The notes beneath the pieces are model-generated. The model had not been told where the DNA came from. It was given only the letters and a program-made list of their open reading frames with translations, and made no database searches. DNA of 49,837 bases from a bacterium (GTDB lineage: Bacteria; Blakebacterota; Blakebacteria; Blakebacterales; Blakebacteraceae), in contig JALGVQ010000003.1 in the NCBI GenBank assembly GCA_025774615.1, positions 1 through 49,837 of the forward strand. Direction: 5' to 3'. The translations under genes and the position numbers were made by a program. This document shows positions 16,245 to 24,039 of this stretch, in pieces; position 1 is the stretch's first letter, and each line of letters starts with the position of its first letter.

Positions 16245-17167
16245 GCCGTGTCCGCTCCTCTGGCCAGGGCCACAAAGACATCCTCCATACCGGGTGAGGC
16301 GGTCTGTACTGTACCTACCTCCACTCCCTCACCGCTCAGGGCCGCTCTCATTTCATCCAGGTCCTCCCGCCCACCCTCCACCGTGAGATGGAGCCTGGTA
16401 CCGAAGGGCACCACGTCACCGATCCAGTCAATTTGTTCCAGTATTCGCATGGCCCGACCGACCGGTCGCGCCTCGATCTCGATGATCTCATGCGGAAAAC
16501 GCGACCTCAGTTCCACCGGGGTTCCGCGATCGAGGATGATCCCATCACTGAGGACAAGAACCTCATCACACCGGTCCGCCTCATCCATGTAGGGAGTGCT
16601 GACGAGTATGGTGGTACCATCGGCCTTCAGCTCGAGGAGGATCTGCCACAGCTCCATCCGGGATATCGGGTCCACGCCGGTCGTCGGCTCATCGAGGAGG
16701 AGGATCTCAGGGGTGTGGATCAACGTGCATGCCAGGGCCAGCTTCTGCTTCATGCCACCAGAGAGCGCTGACGCCCGACGGCGACGGAAGGACGTCAACC
16801 GGGCGAAATGGAGCAACTGTTCGGTGCGCTCGCGGCGTTCCCGGCCGCGCACCCCGAAGATGTTGGCATAGAACTTCAGGTTCTCTTCCACGCTCAGGTC
16901 GTGATAGAGACTGAACCGCTGCGGCATGTAACCGATACGGCCGCTGGAGGCACGCATACCGGTCACATCCTCTCCACCCAGCAGGATTCGCCCTTCATCA
17001 GGGCGAAGCAGACCGGTCAGCAGCCGCATGGCCGTCGTCTTTCCCGCTCCATTGGGACCGAGCATTCCGGTGATGGTGCCCCGCTCGAGACCGATATCGA
17101 GGTGTGAAAGGGCCTCGACCGACCCGTATGATTTCGAAAGTGACTCCGTGGAAAAGACGTACTTCAT
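16241..17167 (-). CDS. ABC exporter ATPase, equivalent to N-terminal half of YbhF
   Basis: The 308-residue protein has Walker A GPNGAGKTT, Q-loop YMPQRFSLYHDLSV, signature LSGGMKQKLALA and Walker B EILLLDEPTTG. The H-loop is LVSTPYMDEADRC, with Pro where catalytic His is expected. An accessory domain fills the last 80 residues. The same loss is typical of the first domain of YbhF-type ATPases, so an asymmetric pair with the downstream ATPase is likely, each of the two composite sites using motifs from both proteins. It overlaps the fusion-protein gene by four bases. Confidence 0.9.
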   Translation of the reverse strand: MKYVFSTESLSKSYGSVEALSHLDIGLERGTITGMLGPNGAGKTTAMRLLTGLLRPDEGRILLGGEDVTGMRASSGRIGYMPQRFSLYHDLSVEENLKFYANIFGVRGRERRERTEQLLHFARLTSFRRRRASALSGGMKQKLALACTLIHTPEILLLDEPTTGVDPISRMELWQILLELKADGTTILVSTPYMDEADRCDEVLVLSDGIILDRGTPVELRSRFPHEIIEIEARPVGRAMRILEQIDWIGDVVPFGTRLHLTVEGGREDLDEMRAALSGEGVEVGTVQTASPGMEDVFVALARGADTA

Positions 17168-18105
17168 GGAGAGATCTCAGGAAGATCGACATCTGCGGGA
17201 AGCCCGATCTTTAACAGGCCGTCGGGATTCGAGACAGCCACCTTCACCGCGAAGACGAGGTCTACTCTGGCCTCGATCGTCTGTACGTTCTTCGGGGTGA
17301 ACTCGGCTTCATCCGATATATGGACGACCCGACCCGGGAAACTTCGATCGGGGAAGGAGTCCACCCGAACGATCGCCTCTCCGCCAAGCTGGATCCGGCC
17401 GATGAGCAACGCGGGAACGTATACCCGGACGAAGAGCTCATCCAGGTCAGCAATCCGCACGATCCCCCGACCGGGAGCCGCGACCTCACCGGGCTCCATG
17501 AACACCGTGATGACCGTTCCCGTCCGGGGCGCGGTGATGCGGCATTCGCCGATCTGGCGAGTGAGTGACGCCAGACGAAGCTGTATCTCCTCTTCCTGCA
17601 CGGGGAATACATCGAACGCAGTCTCCGCCGACTCGACCTGTCTGGCCGCAAGCTCGACCATCGATTCCAGATCATCGAGCTGAGCCCTGGTCGCGGCGGC
17701 ACCCTCCACGAGTCTTTTCACCCGGTCACGATTGAGGATCGCCTGATCGAGCTGTTCCCGCACGGCCGCCAACGCGGTTTCGGCCTGCCGCCGCTGCACG
17801 GTTATCGCCCGCAGTCCGACGCGTGCCAGTTCCCGGGCTTCCACCAGAGCAGTCGAATCGACAAGAGCGACCAGACCTCCCTCCTCGATCCGATCTCCCT
17901 CCTCGACCGCGCGCAGAAGCAGGCGTCCGCCGATCACCGGAGAGACCACCACTTCCTCGGCTTCCAGGGTTCCCGATCCCCAGAGCAGTGCCGGTTCCTC
18001 TTCCTCACATCCCGGCAGAAGGATGAGCAGCAATAAAAATGAAACGTGGATCGGGGAACGTATGATCGTGCCGATCCTTGAGTCGCGGAAATCGCTGATC
18101 AGCAT
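17164..18105 (-). CDS. Lipoprotein membrane-fusion protein, YbhG/HlyD-like
   Basis: The 313-residue product starts with a hydrophobic segment ending in a lipobox (LLILLPGC). The fusion-protein pattern follows: biotinyl-lipoyl half SPVIGGRLLLRAVEEGDRIEEGGLVALVD, a helical hairpin of about 110 residues, then the second half GECRITAPRTGTVITVFMEPGEVA and a beta-barrel. It links the inner-membrane exporter to an outer-membrane channel that is not encoded here. Its ATG shares one base with the TGA of the TetR gene (TGATG), so it is translationally coupled. Confidence 0.9.
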   Translation of the reverse strand: MLISDFRDSRIGTIIRSPIHVSFLLLLILLPGCEEEEPALLWGSGTLEAEEVVVSPVIGGRLLLRAVEEGDRIEEGGLVALVDSTALVEARELARVGLRAITVQRRQAETALAAVREQLDQAILNRDRVKRLVEGAAATRAQLDDLESMVELAARQVESAETAFDVFPVQEEEIQLRLASLTRQIGECRITAPRTGTVITVFMEPGEVAAPGRGIVRIADLDELFVRVYVPALLIGRIQLGGEAIVRVDSFPDRSFPGRVVHISDEAEFTPKNVQTIEARVDLVFAVKVAVSNPDGLLKIGLPADVDLPEISP

Positions 18106-18782
18106 CAGCTCGCCTCCTTGCCGGTAAACAGGCCATGGTCGAACAGATCGGCTATGGCGTCAGCCCTCTCCGCCATGAGTTCATCGTATTCACCCGATCC
18201 CAGTTCCCAGATCGATTCGAGCAGTGGACGGGCCGCAAAGGGGAAGATCGACAGGGAGAGTATGTGGAGGAAGAACTGCCGGGGATCTCCCGGACGCACG
18301 GCGCCAGCCTCAATCATCTCCCCGATCTGACCGAACACCCGTTCTACATCGAGACCTGGAATGCTTTCGAACAGCGAACGGACCACCGAGGAGAGATACG
18401 GCCCTCCCGCGGCCAGTTCGTACAGCATCAGTGACCGAAGATGTGGATTCTCCCTGAGGAATCCGAGATAGGAGGAAACGATTGTGAGCAACCGTTCGCG
18501 CGCGTCCAGGTCGGGTTGAATGAAGGTGGGAAACACCTGTCTGAAAATGACCTGAAAATGACTGGTAAGTATCTCCCGGTAGAGGTGCTCCTTGTCCTGG
18601 AAGTGATAGTAGAGCATCGCCTTGTTCACACCGGCTTCATCGGCGATAGCCTGGGTGCGCGCCCCATCAAATCCCTTTTCAGCAAAGTGGATAGTGGCGG
18701 CTTCAAGTATCCTGGATCGGGTACCGCCGCCCCGCTCATCCCCCTCGCCATGGTGTGATCCATTTGTTTCCGATCTCTGCAT
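18105..18782 (-). CDS. TetR/AcrR-family regulator of the exporter operon
   Basis: The 225-residue product has an N-terminal TetR helix-turn-helix (RILEAATIHFAEKGFDGARTQAIADEAGVNKAMLYYHFQDKEHLY) and a longer helical ligand-binding domain. By position it corresponds to CecR, which represses the YbhGFSR-type exporter in E. coli. A perfect palindromic operator lies 34 bases upstream, so autorepression relieved by a drug-like ligand is likely. GGGAGAGG precedes the ATG. It is the first gene of a six-gene overlapping operon. Confidence 0.9.
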   Translation of the reverse strand: MQRSETNGSHHGEGDERGGGTRSRILEAATIHFAEKGFDGARTQAIADEAGVNKAMLYYHFQDKEHLYREILTSHFQVIFRQVFPTFIQPDLDARERLLTIVSSYLGFLRENPHLRSLMLYELAAGGPYLSSVVRSLFESIPGLDVERVFGQIGEMIEAGAVRPGDPRQFFLHILSLSIFPFAARPLLESIWELGSGEYDELMAERADAIADLFDHGLFTGKEAS

Positions 18783-18810
18783 CGATCCTCTCCCGCTGCC
18801 GGAGTAATCA

Positions 18811-18837
18811 GTATATTAACTAACTGGTTAGTTAATA
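18811..18837 (-). promoter_or_regulatory. TetR-type operator with -10 box of exporter operon
   Basis: ATTAACTAAC (18816-18825), two bases, then GTTAGTTAAT (18828-18837) form a perfect 10-base palindrome, the usual size and shape of a TetR-family operator. On the minus strand TATACT (18816-18811) abuts it and would be the -10 box, so a bound repressor should block the promoter. A good -35 is not evident within the palindrome. The rest of the 18783-19043 gap contains a GAGTGG/CCACTC inverted repeat (18948-18972) but no clear promoter for the plus-strand gene. Confidence 0.8.
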
Positions 18838-19043
18838 CTGGCCCAGAATATATGTCAATATGAATCTGCGTACCGGACCGAACCTGTCGCCATGCCTGTA
18901 TACCATCAGACTCACCTGCGGATAATTGGACTCACCCTCGTATTATTGAGTGGACAGAGTGATGGACCACTCCGTTATCTGTACAGGTGCAGGGTACAAG
19001 CAGTCCTGACCATACCCGGATATCAGTCTGAAAGGACCTGACG

Positions 19044-19709
19044 GTGAAACGCCTGGTTTCCCTTCTTTCCTGTTCCATCATCCTGATCCTCTTCCTCTCC
19101 CCGGCTCTCCGTGCTCAGATCGGACCGACCGCGAGAGAGATTCTGCCCGATCCGCCCCGTTTCATCTTCCAGGTCGGTGGCAATCTGGGCATGCCGGTGG
19201 GAGATCTGGGAGCAACCGATTTCACAAGGGGCGGCTTTGCGACTCAGGGGATCGGTTTCGAACTCAGGGGATATGCCGCGCTCACCAGGCATGTCTCGAT
19301 CTTCGCCGGCTATTTCCGATCGAGGTTCGGCTACGACACGACGATGCTCGAGGAACAGATCGGGCTTCTGATAGAGAATCCGAAACAGGGATTCAGAACT
19401 GTTCATACAGGTGTGCGGTTCTTGTTCTCAGACGCCAGTGAGGCGATTTCCTATATGCAGGGAAGTGTGGGGAGGTACCAATTCGAGAGTCAGGCTACTC
19501 ACGGCGGTGATCTGCTCGTGGATTCGGTCGATTCCGAAATCGGTTACTCACTCGGTGTCGGGGTCATGAACCGTCATATGGGCCCCGGATTCGATGTGAC
19601 CTTCGCGATCCACTTCACCGACGTCACGTTTCCCAACGGGTATAAGATGAAGGCCCGCTGGCTCTCATTCACGATCATGACAGGCCTGGCAGCGGGCAGT
19701 GTGAAGTGA
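19044..19709 (+). CDS. Secreted outer-membrane beta-barrel-like protein
   Basis: The 221-residue product begins with a signal peptide (LVSLLSCSIILILFLSPALRAQ). The mature part has alternating hydrophobic/polar strands (RFIFQVGGNLGMPVGDLG, FELRGYAALTRHVSIFAGYF, VHTGVRFLF, GYSLGVGVMN, FDVTFAIHFTDVTF), which suggests an eight-strand outer-membrane barrel. I cannot name a family. The start is GTG at 19044 with AAAGGA seven bases upstream. It is divergent from the TetR operon and convergent with the glycosidase gene. Function unknown. Confidence 0.75.
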   Translation: MKRLVSLLSCSIILILFLSPALRAQIGPTAREILPDPPRFIFQVGGNLGMPVGDLGATDFTRGGFATQGIGFELRGYAALTRHVSIFAGYFRSRFGYDTTMLEEQIGLLIENPKQGFRTVHTGVRFLFSDASEAISYMQGSVGRYQFESQATHGGDLLVDSVDSEIGYSLGVGVMNRHMGPGFDVTFAIHFTDVTFPNGYKMKARWLSFTIMTGLAAGSVK

Positions 19710-19751
19710 CCGGATGAGACCGACCGTTCTCTTAGCGTTCAACCTCCACCT

Positions 19752-19889
19752 TTACTTCAACCGCAGCCGGATAGTGAAACGGCGGTAATCGTCGACGCCG
19801 ACTGCCGAACCATCCCCTTCCCGTACTGCGAAACGCAGCGCCGGGCCATAAACAACAGCCGTGTCACATGCCGAATCGAACTTGATCAC
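19752..19889 (-). pseudogene. Possible coding remnant downstream of the glycosidase
   Basis: On the minus strand, straight after a TAG, a GTG at 19889 opens 45 codons that read like the end of a beta-sandwich protein (FDSACDTAVVYGPALRF, then DDYRRFTIRLRLK and TAA). The GTG overlaps the glycosidase TGA and has no ribosome site. In the same frame just upstream, FRLPYLTPPGIELLPD precedes the TAG. Either this is the decayed end of a protein, or chance; the stop in between argues against a live gene. Confidence 0.3.
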
Positions 19890-22360
19890 CTAATCAGGGA
19901 GGAGTTCGATCCCCGGCGGTGTGAGGTATGGCAACCGAAACCTATCGGGGCATCCCCCTCACGCGCGTCTGACCTGACGGGGCCTTCCTCAACGGTACCC
20001 CATCTGAGACCATCAAGATCGAGTTCGAATCCACGCCGACCACTGACCTCCAGCGTCCTGCTCCCCGAGCGGAGGGCACCTTCGTCCGTGCCCTTTCCGG
20101 ACAGCCGTTCATGCACGTTCGGCCGGGGGGCGAATGTGACCGTGAGACCCTCCGGGCCGCTCACCCGGAGAGTGTAACTCACCTGCCGACCTGTATAGGA
20201 CCTGGCAAGGTCCAGGCCGAGGTATCCACCCCCGGGAAGGGGATAGCCGCGCATCTGCATGCGTTTCCACCCGCCTGGCAGCTGGGGGGCGACGGTGATC
20301 GTATTGTTCGGCAGATCGAGTTCCAGCCCCAGAACGCCGCGGATCAGATTGGCCGGGACAGGACTGGCTGAAAATAACTGGTGGGGGACGGTCGTCTCGA
20401 GCGCAGTGAAATAATCCCCCGACATCACCTCCGGTTGTCGGCCGAGCGCATCGATGAAGGTATTGCGGGCGACCTGCTGCAGGTGCTGATACCCGGCATA
20501 CCGGCGTCCGGCGGCATATTCGGCCATGGCCACGTAGCCGGTGAGGAACGGCCAGACGGCCCCGTTGTTATAGCCGACCGGGTCGTAGAAGGAATTATCC
20601 TCAGAGAGCATCCTGGTGCCCCAGTCGGTGGTGATCCGCGCCGAGGCGACCATGTCGAGGGTGTTCTCTGCCGGCTCGCCCTCGATCAGCCCGAAGACGA
20701 TCGGGAATGTGGCCCAGGCAGTAGCGTCGTTCTTCGACTCCCCGCTCACCGCCACCCCGAAATTGAGAGTCTCTGTTTCCGGATCGATGAAGAGTTCTGC
20801 CAGCCGCTCCCTCGCCCTCTGGTGCTCGTTCTGAAAAAATCCGATGAGGTCGAGCTCCCCTCTGAGTTCCGCCAGATAGGCAAGATCGGAGAGCGCCCGG
20901 GTCCAGACCGTGGCGATGAAGACACCTGTTTTCAGCCCTTCACGGAGACTACCCAGTTCGGAGGCTCCAAGCCCGGCCCGGGAGTTGTCCATGAGACCGT
21001 CGCCATCCTCGTCGGCCCACTTCCCGAATTCATACGCCTTCATCAGGTGAGGCCATGACCGTTCGAGCAGGTTCCGGTCGTCGGTCCAGCGGATGTAGTT
21101 GGCAAGCGCCACGATATAGAAAGGGGTCGTGTCGCCGTGTATCCAGGCATAGGGATACTCGCCGAACCAGTCGATGAGCATCGCCGAACGGGTGAGTTCG
21201 TGCATCATCTTCCCATCCTCGCGCTGGAAACCTTCGAGGAACGGGAAAGCGTCGGCCAGGACCCATCCCTGCCCGGCGGCCACGAGACCGAATGAGTTGA
21301 TGCTGGTATCTCCCCCGAAGTACCAGGAGAAACCGGGCCTGAAACCACTCCCCGTCGGACCGAATCCGGCCACCAGCCCGGTGCCGAGTCCCGGCGTCAG
21401 CTGGTGACCATCGGTGAGCGAACTCACCGCCCACCGGTACGCCTCCTCGAGGCGGTCGTCAGGCAATGAAATATCCACCACCCGCGGCCCTTCGGCCCAG
21501 GCACGTTTCCGCTCGGCAAGCAGATCTCCTCCCAGCGCTGCTGCCTTCCGGTATCGCTCGAGCGTTACCTGTCGATCCTCCTCTCCACCGGTGACAATCA
21601 TGACGACTGGGCCTTCACCCGCACGTTCACAGGTAACGGGGATCTCGAACGCATTGGCACCGGCCAGCTGGTGCGCGGGAGCCGATGATCCCCGCGTGGC
21701 GTCCGGTGATCCGATGACGGCGTTTACCTTTCCACGGCTCTCTCCAAGCACGTATCCCGGAACGCCGGCATCGAACCAGGCGTACTGACCACCCATACCG
21801 GCAGGCCACATCGGCAGAAGGTCAGGTATGAACGAAGCGACGATGGTGAGGTCGGTGGAGGTGTCCACCTCAAGGAGCATCACCAGCGTCGGATCCACGG
21901 CATGCGCCAGCAGAGTCTGTCTGATCTGGAAACGGGAATGCACGAAAGTGATCTGTACACCATAAGGACGCACCTCGACCGTGCGGGCCAGATCGGTCAG
22001 GTCAATCTCGCTCCCTACCTCACCGGTGCGGACTGCCAGATTGAAACCATGAAAGACTTTCCACGGCCACACCCACGCCTCGAGTATTCCCTCTTCGGTC
22101 CCCATCCAGACCGCCGAACGGCCGATGGCGTCGATGAAGGCGCCCGGTCTGGCCGGGCCCCGCAACACCCATTCATCCTGGCCGAGTGATTTGACGGGAT
22201 ACGCCCCGTTCGCGGGCGCGAAGTTGAGACGTGCCGACACCCCGGGGACCGTTTCCTGCGCCAGAGTGTCCGCCGGACTGACTGTGAAGAGAAGGGGAAG
22301 CGCCATCACGAAGAGGGCGAATGACATCCTGGTGACAGGTAGTGATCGACAGACACGCAT
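19886..22360 (-). CDS. Secreted six-hairpin (alpha,alpha)6 glycoside hydrolase
   Basis: The track ORF begins at 22639, but the real start is ATG 22360. It has AAGGAG 5-6 bases upstream and a signal peptide (MSFALFVMALPLLFTVSPADTLAQ), giving 824 residues. An N-terminal beta-sandwich domain (about 30-280) is followed by an (alpha/alpha)6 barrel with SWYFGGDTSINSFGL, EYPYAWIHGDTTPFYIVALANY, WADEDGDGLMDNS and YNNGAVWPFLTGYVA. A C-terminal beta domain closes it. The fold and motifs fit glycogen-debranching/GH63-like glucosidases. The protein is exported, so the substrate is probably an external or periplasmic alpha-glucan or other oligosaccharide. It is the last gene of the ten-gene operon, 11 bases after Yip1. 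Confidence 0.85.
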   Translation of the reverse strand: MRVCRSLPVTRMSFALFVMALPLLFTVSPADTLAQETVPGVSARLNFAPANGAYPVKSLGQDEWVLRGPARPGAFIDAIGRSAVWMGTEEGILEAWVWPWKVFHGFNLAVRTGEVGSEIDLTDLARTVEVRPYGVQITFVHSRFQIRQTLLAHAVDPTLVMLLEVDTSTDLTIVASFIPDLLPMWPAGMGGQYAWFDAGVPGYVLGESRGKVNAVIGSPDATRGSSAPAHQLAGANAFEIPVTCERAGEGPVVMIVTGGEEDRQVTLERYRKAAALGGDLLAERKRAWAEGPRVVDISLPDDRLEEAYRWAVSSLTDGHQLTPGLGTGLVAGFGPTGSGFRPGFSWYFGGDTSINSFGLVAAGQGWVLADAFPFLEGFQREDGKMMHELTRSAMLIDWFGEYPYAWIHGDTTPFYIVALANYIRWTDDRNLLERSWPHLMKAYEFGKWADEDGDGLMDNSRAGLGASELGSLREGLKTGVFIATVWTRALSDLAYLAELRGELDLIGFFQNEHQRARERLAELFIDPETETLNFGVAVSGESKNDATAWATFPIVFGLIEGEPAENTLDMVASARITTDWGTRMLSEDNSFYDPVGYNNGAVWPFLTGYVAMAEYAAGRRYAGYQHLQQVARNTFIDALGRQPEVMSGDYFTALETTVPHQLFSASPVPANLIRGVLGLELDLPNNTITVAPQLPGGWKRMQMRGYPLPGGGYLGLDLARSYTGRQVSYTLRVSGPEGLTVTFAPRPNVHERLSGKGTDEGALRSGSRTLEVSGRRGFELDLDGLRWGTVEEGPVRSDAREGDAPIGFGCHTSHRRGSNSSLIR

Positions 22361-22371
22361 CGACTTCTCCT

Positions 22372-23019
22372 TTACGACAGGACGGGGAGACCAAGCAGGT
22401 CGGGTGCGATAAGCGAGACCACAATGACCACGGTCGCCACTGCCAGTATGAGTATTACCACGACCGGAAGCAGATATGCCAGGAGGAGTATCCAGACAGG
22501 GACCTGGTGGATCCGTTTCAGCGCAATGAACTGGAGGATCCCCATCCACATTCCTCCCACCAATGCGCCCACGTAGGGTATGTAGCCGAAAATGGCCGGG
22601 GCGGATGCGTATCCTCCGGCCCTGAAGGTGCCGCCCCACCCACCCCGGGCATGTCCCATCAGTTTGAGCAGGACATGTACGGCACAGAGATCAGCCAGAA
22701 GCGAGGCGAACTGCAGCAGCGGCGCCACGATCACGAATACCCACCAGGGAATCGTGAAGTAGAGGGGTTCAGGCGAGGTGACGAGGATCTCCAGCATCTC
22801 ATTGAGGAATGCGTAGGCGCTGATTCCCGATATGAACATGGGGGGCAAGGTCGTGAGCATCCAGAATCCGACAACGCTCGCGACCGGACCTGAAGGTGGA
22901 AGCGCTTCGAAGAAGAGGATCGGCGCCCTCACCACATCGATGATGGTTCCGAAGAATGCCGTGAGCGGACCGGTCTCTGATATCCGTTCCCAGGCAGGTG
23001 GCATCTGAGGAGCATTCAT
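22372..23019 (-). CDS. Yip1-domain membrane protein
   Basis: The 215-residue product has about five transmembrane segments with the Yip1 pattern. It opens FFGTIIDVVRAPILFFEALPPSG, then VASVVGFWMLTTLPPMFISG, WWVFVIVAPLLQFASLLADLCAVHVLLKLMG, GTFRAGGYASAPAIFGYIPYVGALVGGMW, and a hydrophobic end. Bacterial Yip1 proteins have no firmly assigned job; some are linked to membrane trafficking-like or regulatory roles. It lies 42 bases after the DUF4340 gene and 11 before the glycosidase in the same operon. Confidence 0.85.
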   Translation of the reverse strand: MNAPQMPPAWERISETGPLTAFFGTIIDVVRAPILFFEALPPSGPVASVVGFWMLTTLPPMFISGISAYAFLNEMLEILVTSPEPLYFTIPWWVFVIVAPLLQFASLLADLCAVHVLLKLMGHARGGWGGTFRAGGYASAPAIFGYIPYVGALVGGMWMGILQFIALKRIHQVPVWILLLAYLLPVVVILILAVATVVIVVSLIAPDLLGLPVLS

Positions 23020-23061
23020 CCTCTCATCCTAACACTCAAGAGAGTCTTTTCGACAGTCTCC

Positions 23062-24036
23062 TCAAGAACCTGATTCACCCTCCTCATCAGCGATCAGGTC
23101 TCCCCGCTGTTTCAGTATCGAATCGAGAGTGCTCCTGTAGATCAGGAAGACCGTTTCATCCCCACCCTTCCTGATATAATACCGGTTGTTATCATCGGGA
23201 ATCTCACAGACTCTCATCTCGATCGTCGACCCGTCCACGAGACGTCCGTCGATCATGATCACCGGGTTTTCCCAGTCAGCTTCGACCGGATCACCCGGTT
23301 CCGGGAACCCGGAGGCACCGAGACCGGCAACCTTCCGGACGATCGCCATGGCCTTGCTGGAGTCTGCTTCGGCCAACCCTTCCTCAGTCTGAAGCACCCA
23401 GGGAACCTCAGGAGCATCCGGTATGCTCCCCCGGATCGCCAGCGCGTAGTTCACTTCTTCCCCGACCACCTGCAATTGTTCGATGCTCTCGACCGGGAGG
23501 GAGAAGATCGTCCGGTCCTGCCAGGCACTCACTGTCTTGTTGAAGTACCCGCTGAGAAGCCCGCTGGCAGTGTGGACGTCATCCTCGGTGAAACGGCGGA
23601 TAAACGTATGACTGAAATCACTGGTCATCTTCCCGACATACATCGACATCAGCCTCCGGTCGCCCTCTCTGCCTCCGTAGAGCTGGACGAGTACACCGGT
23701 ATCGGCCCCCACCTCGTAGAGATCGTGATTCGCGGAATTGCTCGAGACGACGTTCACCGTCGTGAGCTCCTCGACCTTACCGAGGAGCTCATCAACCAGG
23801 GTCTGGTTTGCGGGATACTCGATCGGAGCGGTGATCAGCCACACCCCACCCCGCTGTTCCAGGGTGACGTCGTTTCCCTTACCGCTGATGGATATCCGGG
23901 TGACATCTTCAATAACCACATCTTCGAAAGAGCGGACCCGGGAGGTTGTTCGTCGCCGTTCCATGCTGTTCCAGGCGATGGTCACCACCAGCAGGACTCC
24001 AAACGCGATCAGCAGTTTTCTTGTGCTTCCTGACAT
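23062..24036 (-). CDS. DUF4340 protein of a GldG-type ABC module
   Basis: The 324-residue product has one N-terminal membrane helix (KLLIAFGVLLVVTIAWNSM) and then repeated extracytoplasmic beta units. The first (VVIEDVTRISISGKGNDVTLEQRGGVWLITAPIEYPANQ) is the standard DUF4340 opening, and a second follows around residue 175 (WQDRTIFSLPVESIEQLQVVGEEVNYAL). DUF4340 proteins regularly sit next to GldF/GldG-like ABC genes and presumably sit on the periplasmic face of that complex; the biochemical role is unknown. It begins three bases after the GldG gene. Confidence 0.88.
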   Translation of the reverse strand: MSGSTRKLLIAFGVLLVVTIAWNSMERRRTTSRVRSFEDVVIEDVTRISISGKGNDVTLEQRGGVWLITAPIEYPANQTLVDELLGKVEELTTVNVVSSNSANHDLYEVGADTGVLVQLYGGREGDRRLMSMYVGKMTSDFSHTFIRRFTEDDVHTASGLLSGYFNKTVSAWQDRTIFSLPVESIEQLQVVGEEVNYALAIRGSIPDAPEVPWVLQTEEGLAEADSSKAMAIVRKVAGLGASGFPEPGDPVEADWENPVIMIDGRLVDGSTIEMRVCEIPDDNNRYYIRKGGDETVFLIYRSTLDSILKQRGDLIADEEGESGS

Positions 24037-24039
24037 GTC

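Noticed and set aside
22361-22639. N-terminal extension of the glycosidase ORF
   Set aside because: Overlaps the Yip1 gene; the internal ATG 22360 has a ribosome site and a signal peptide.
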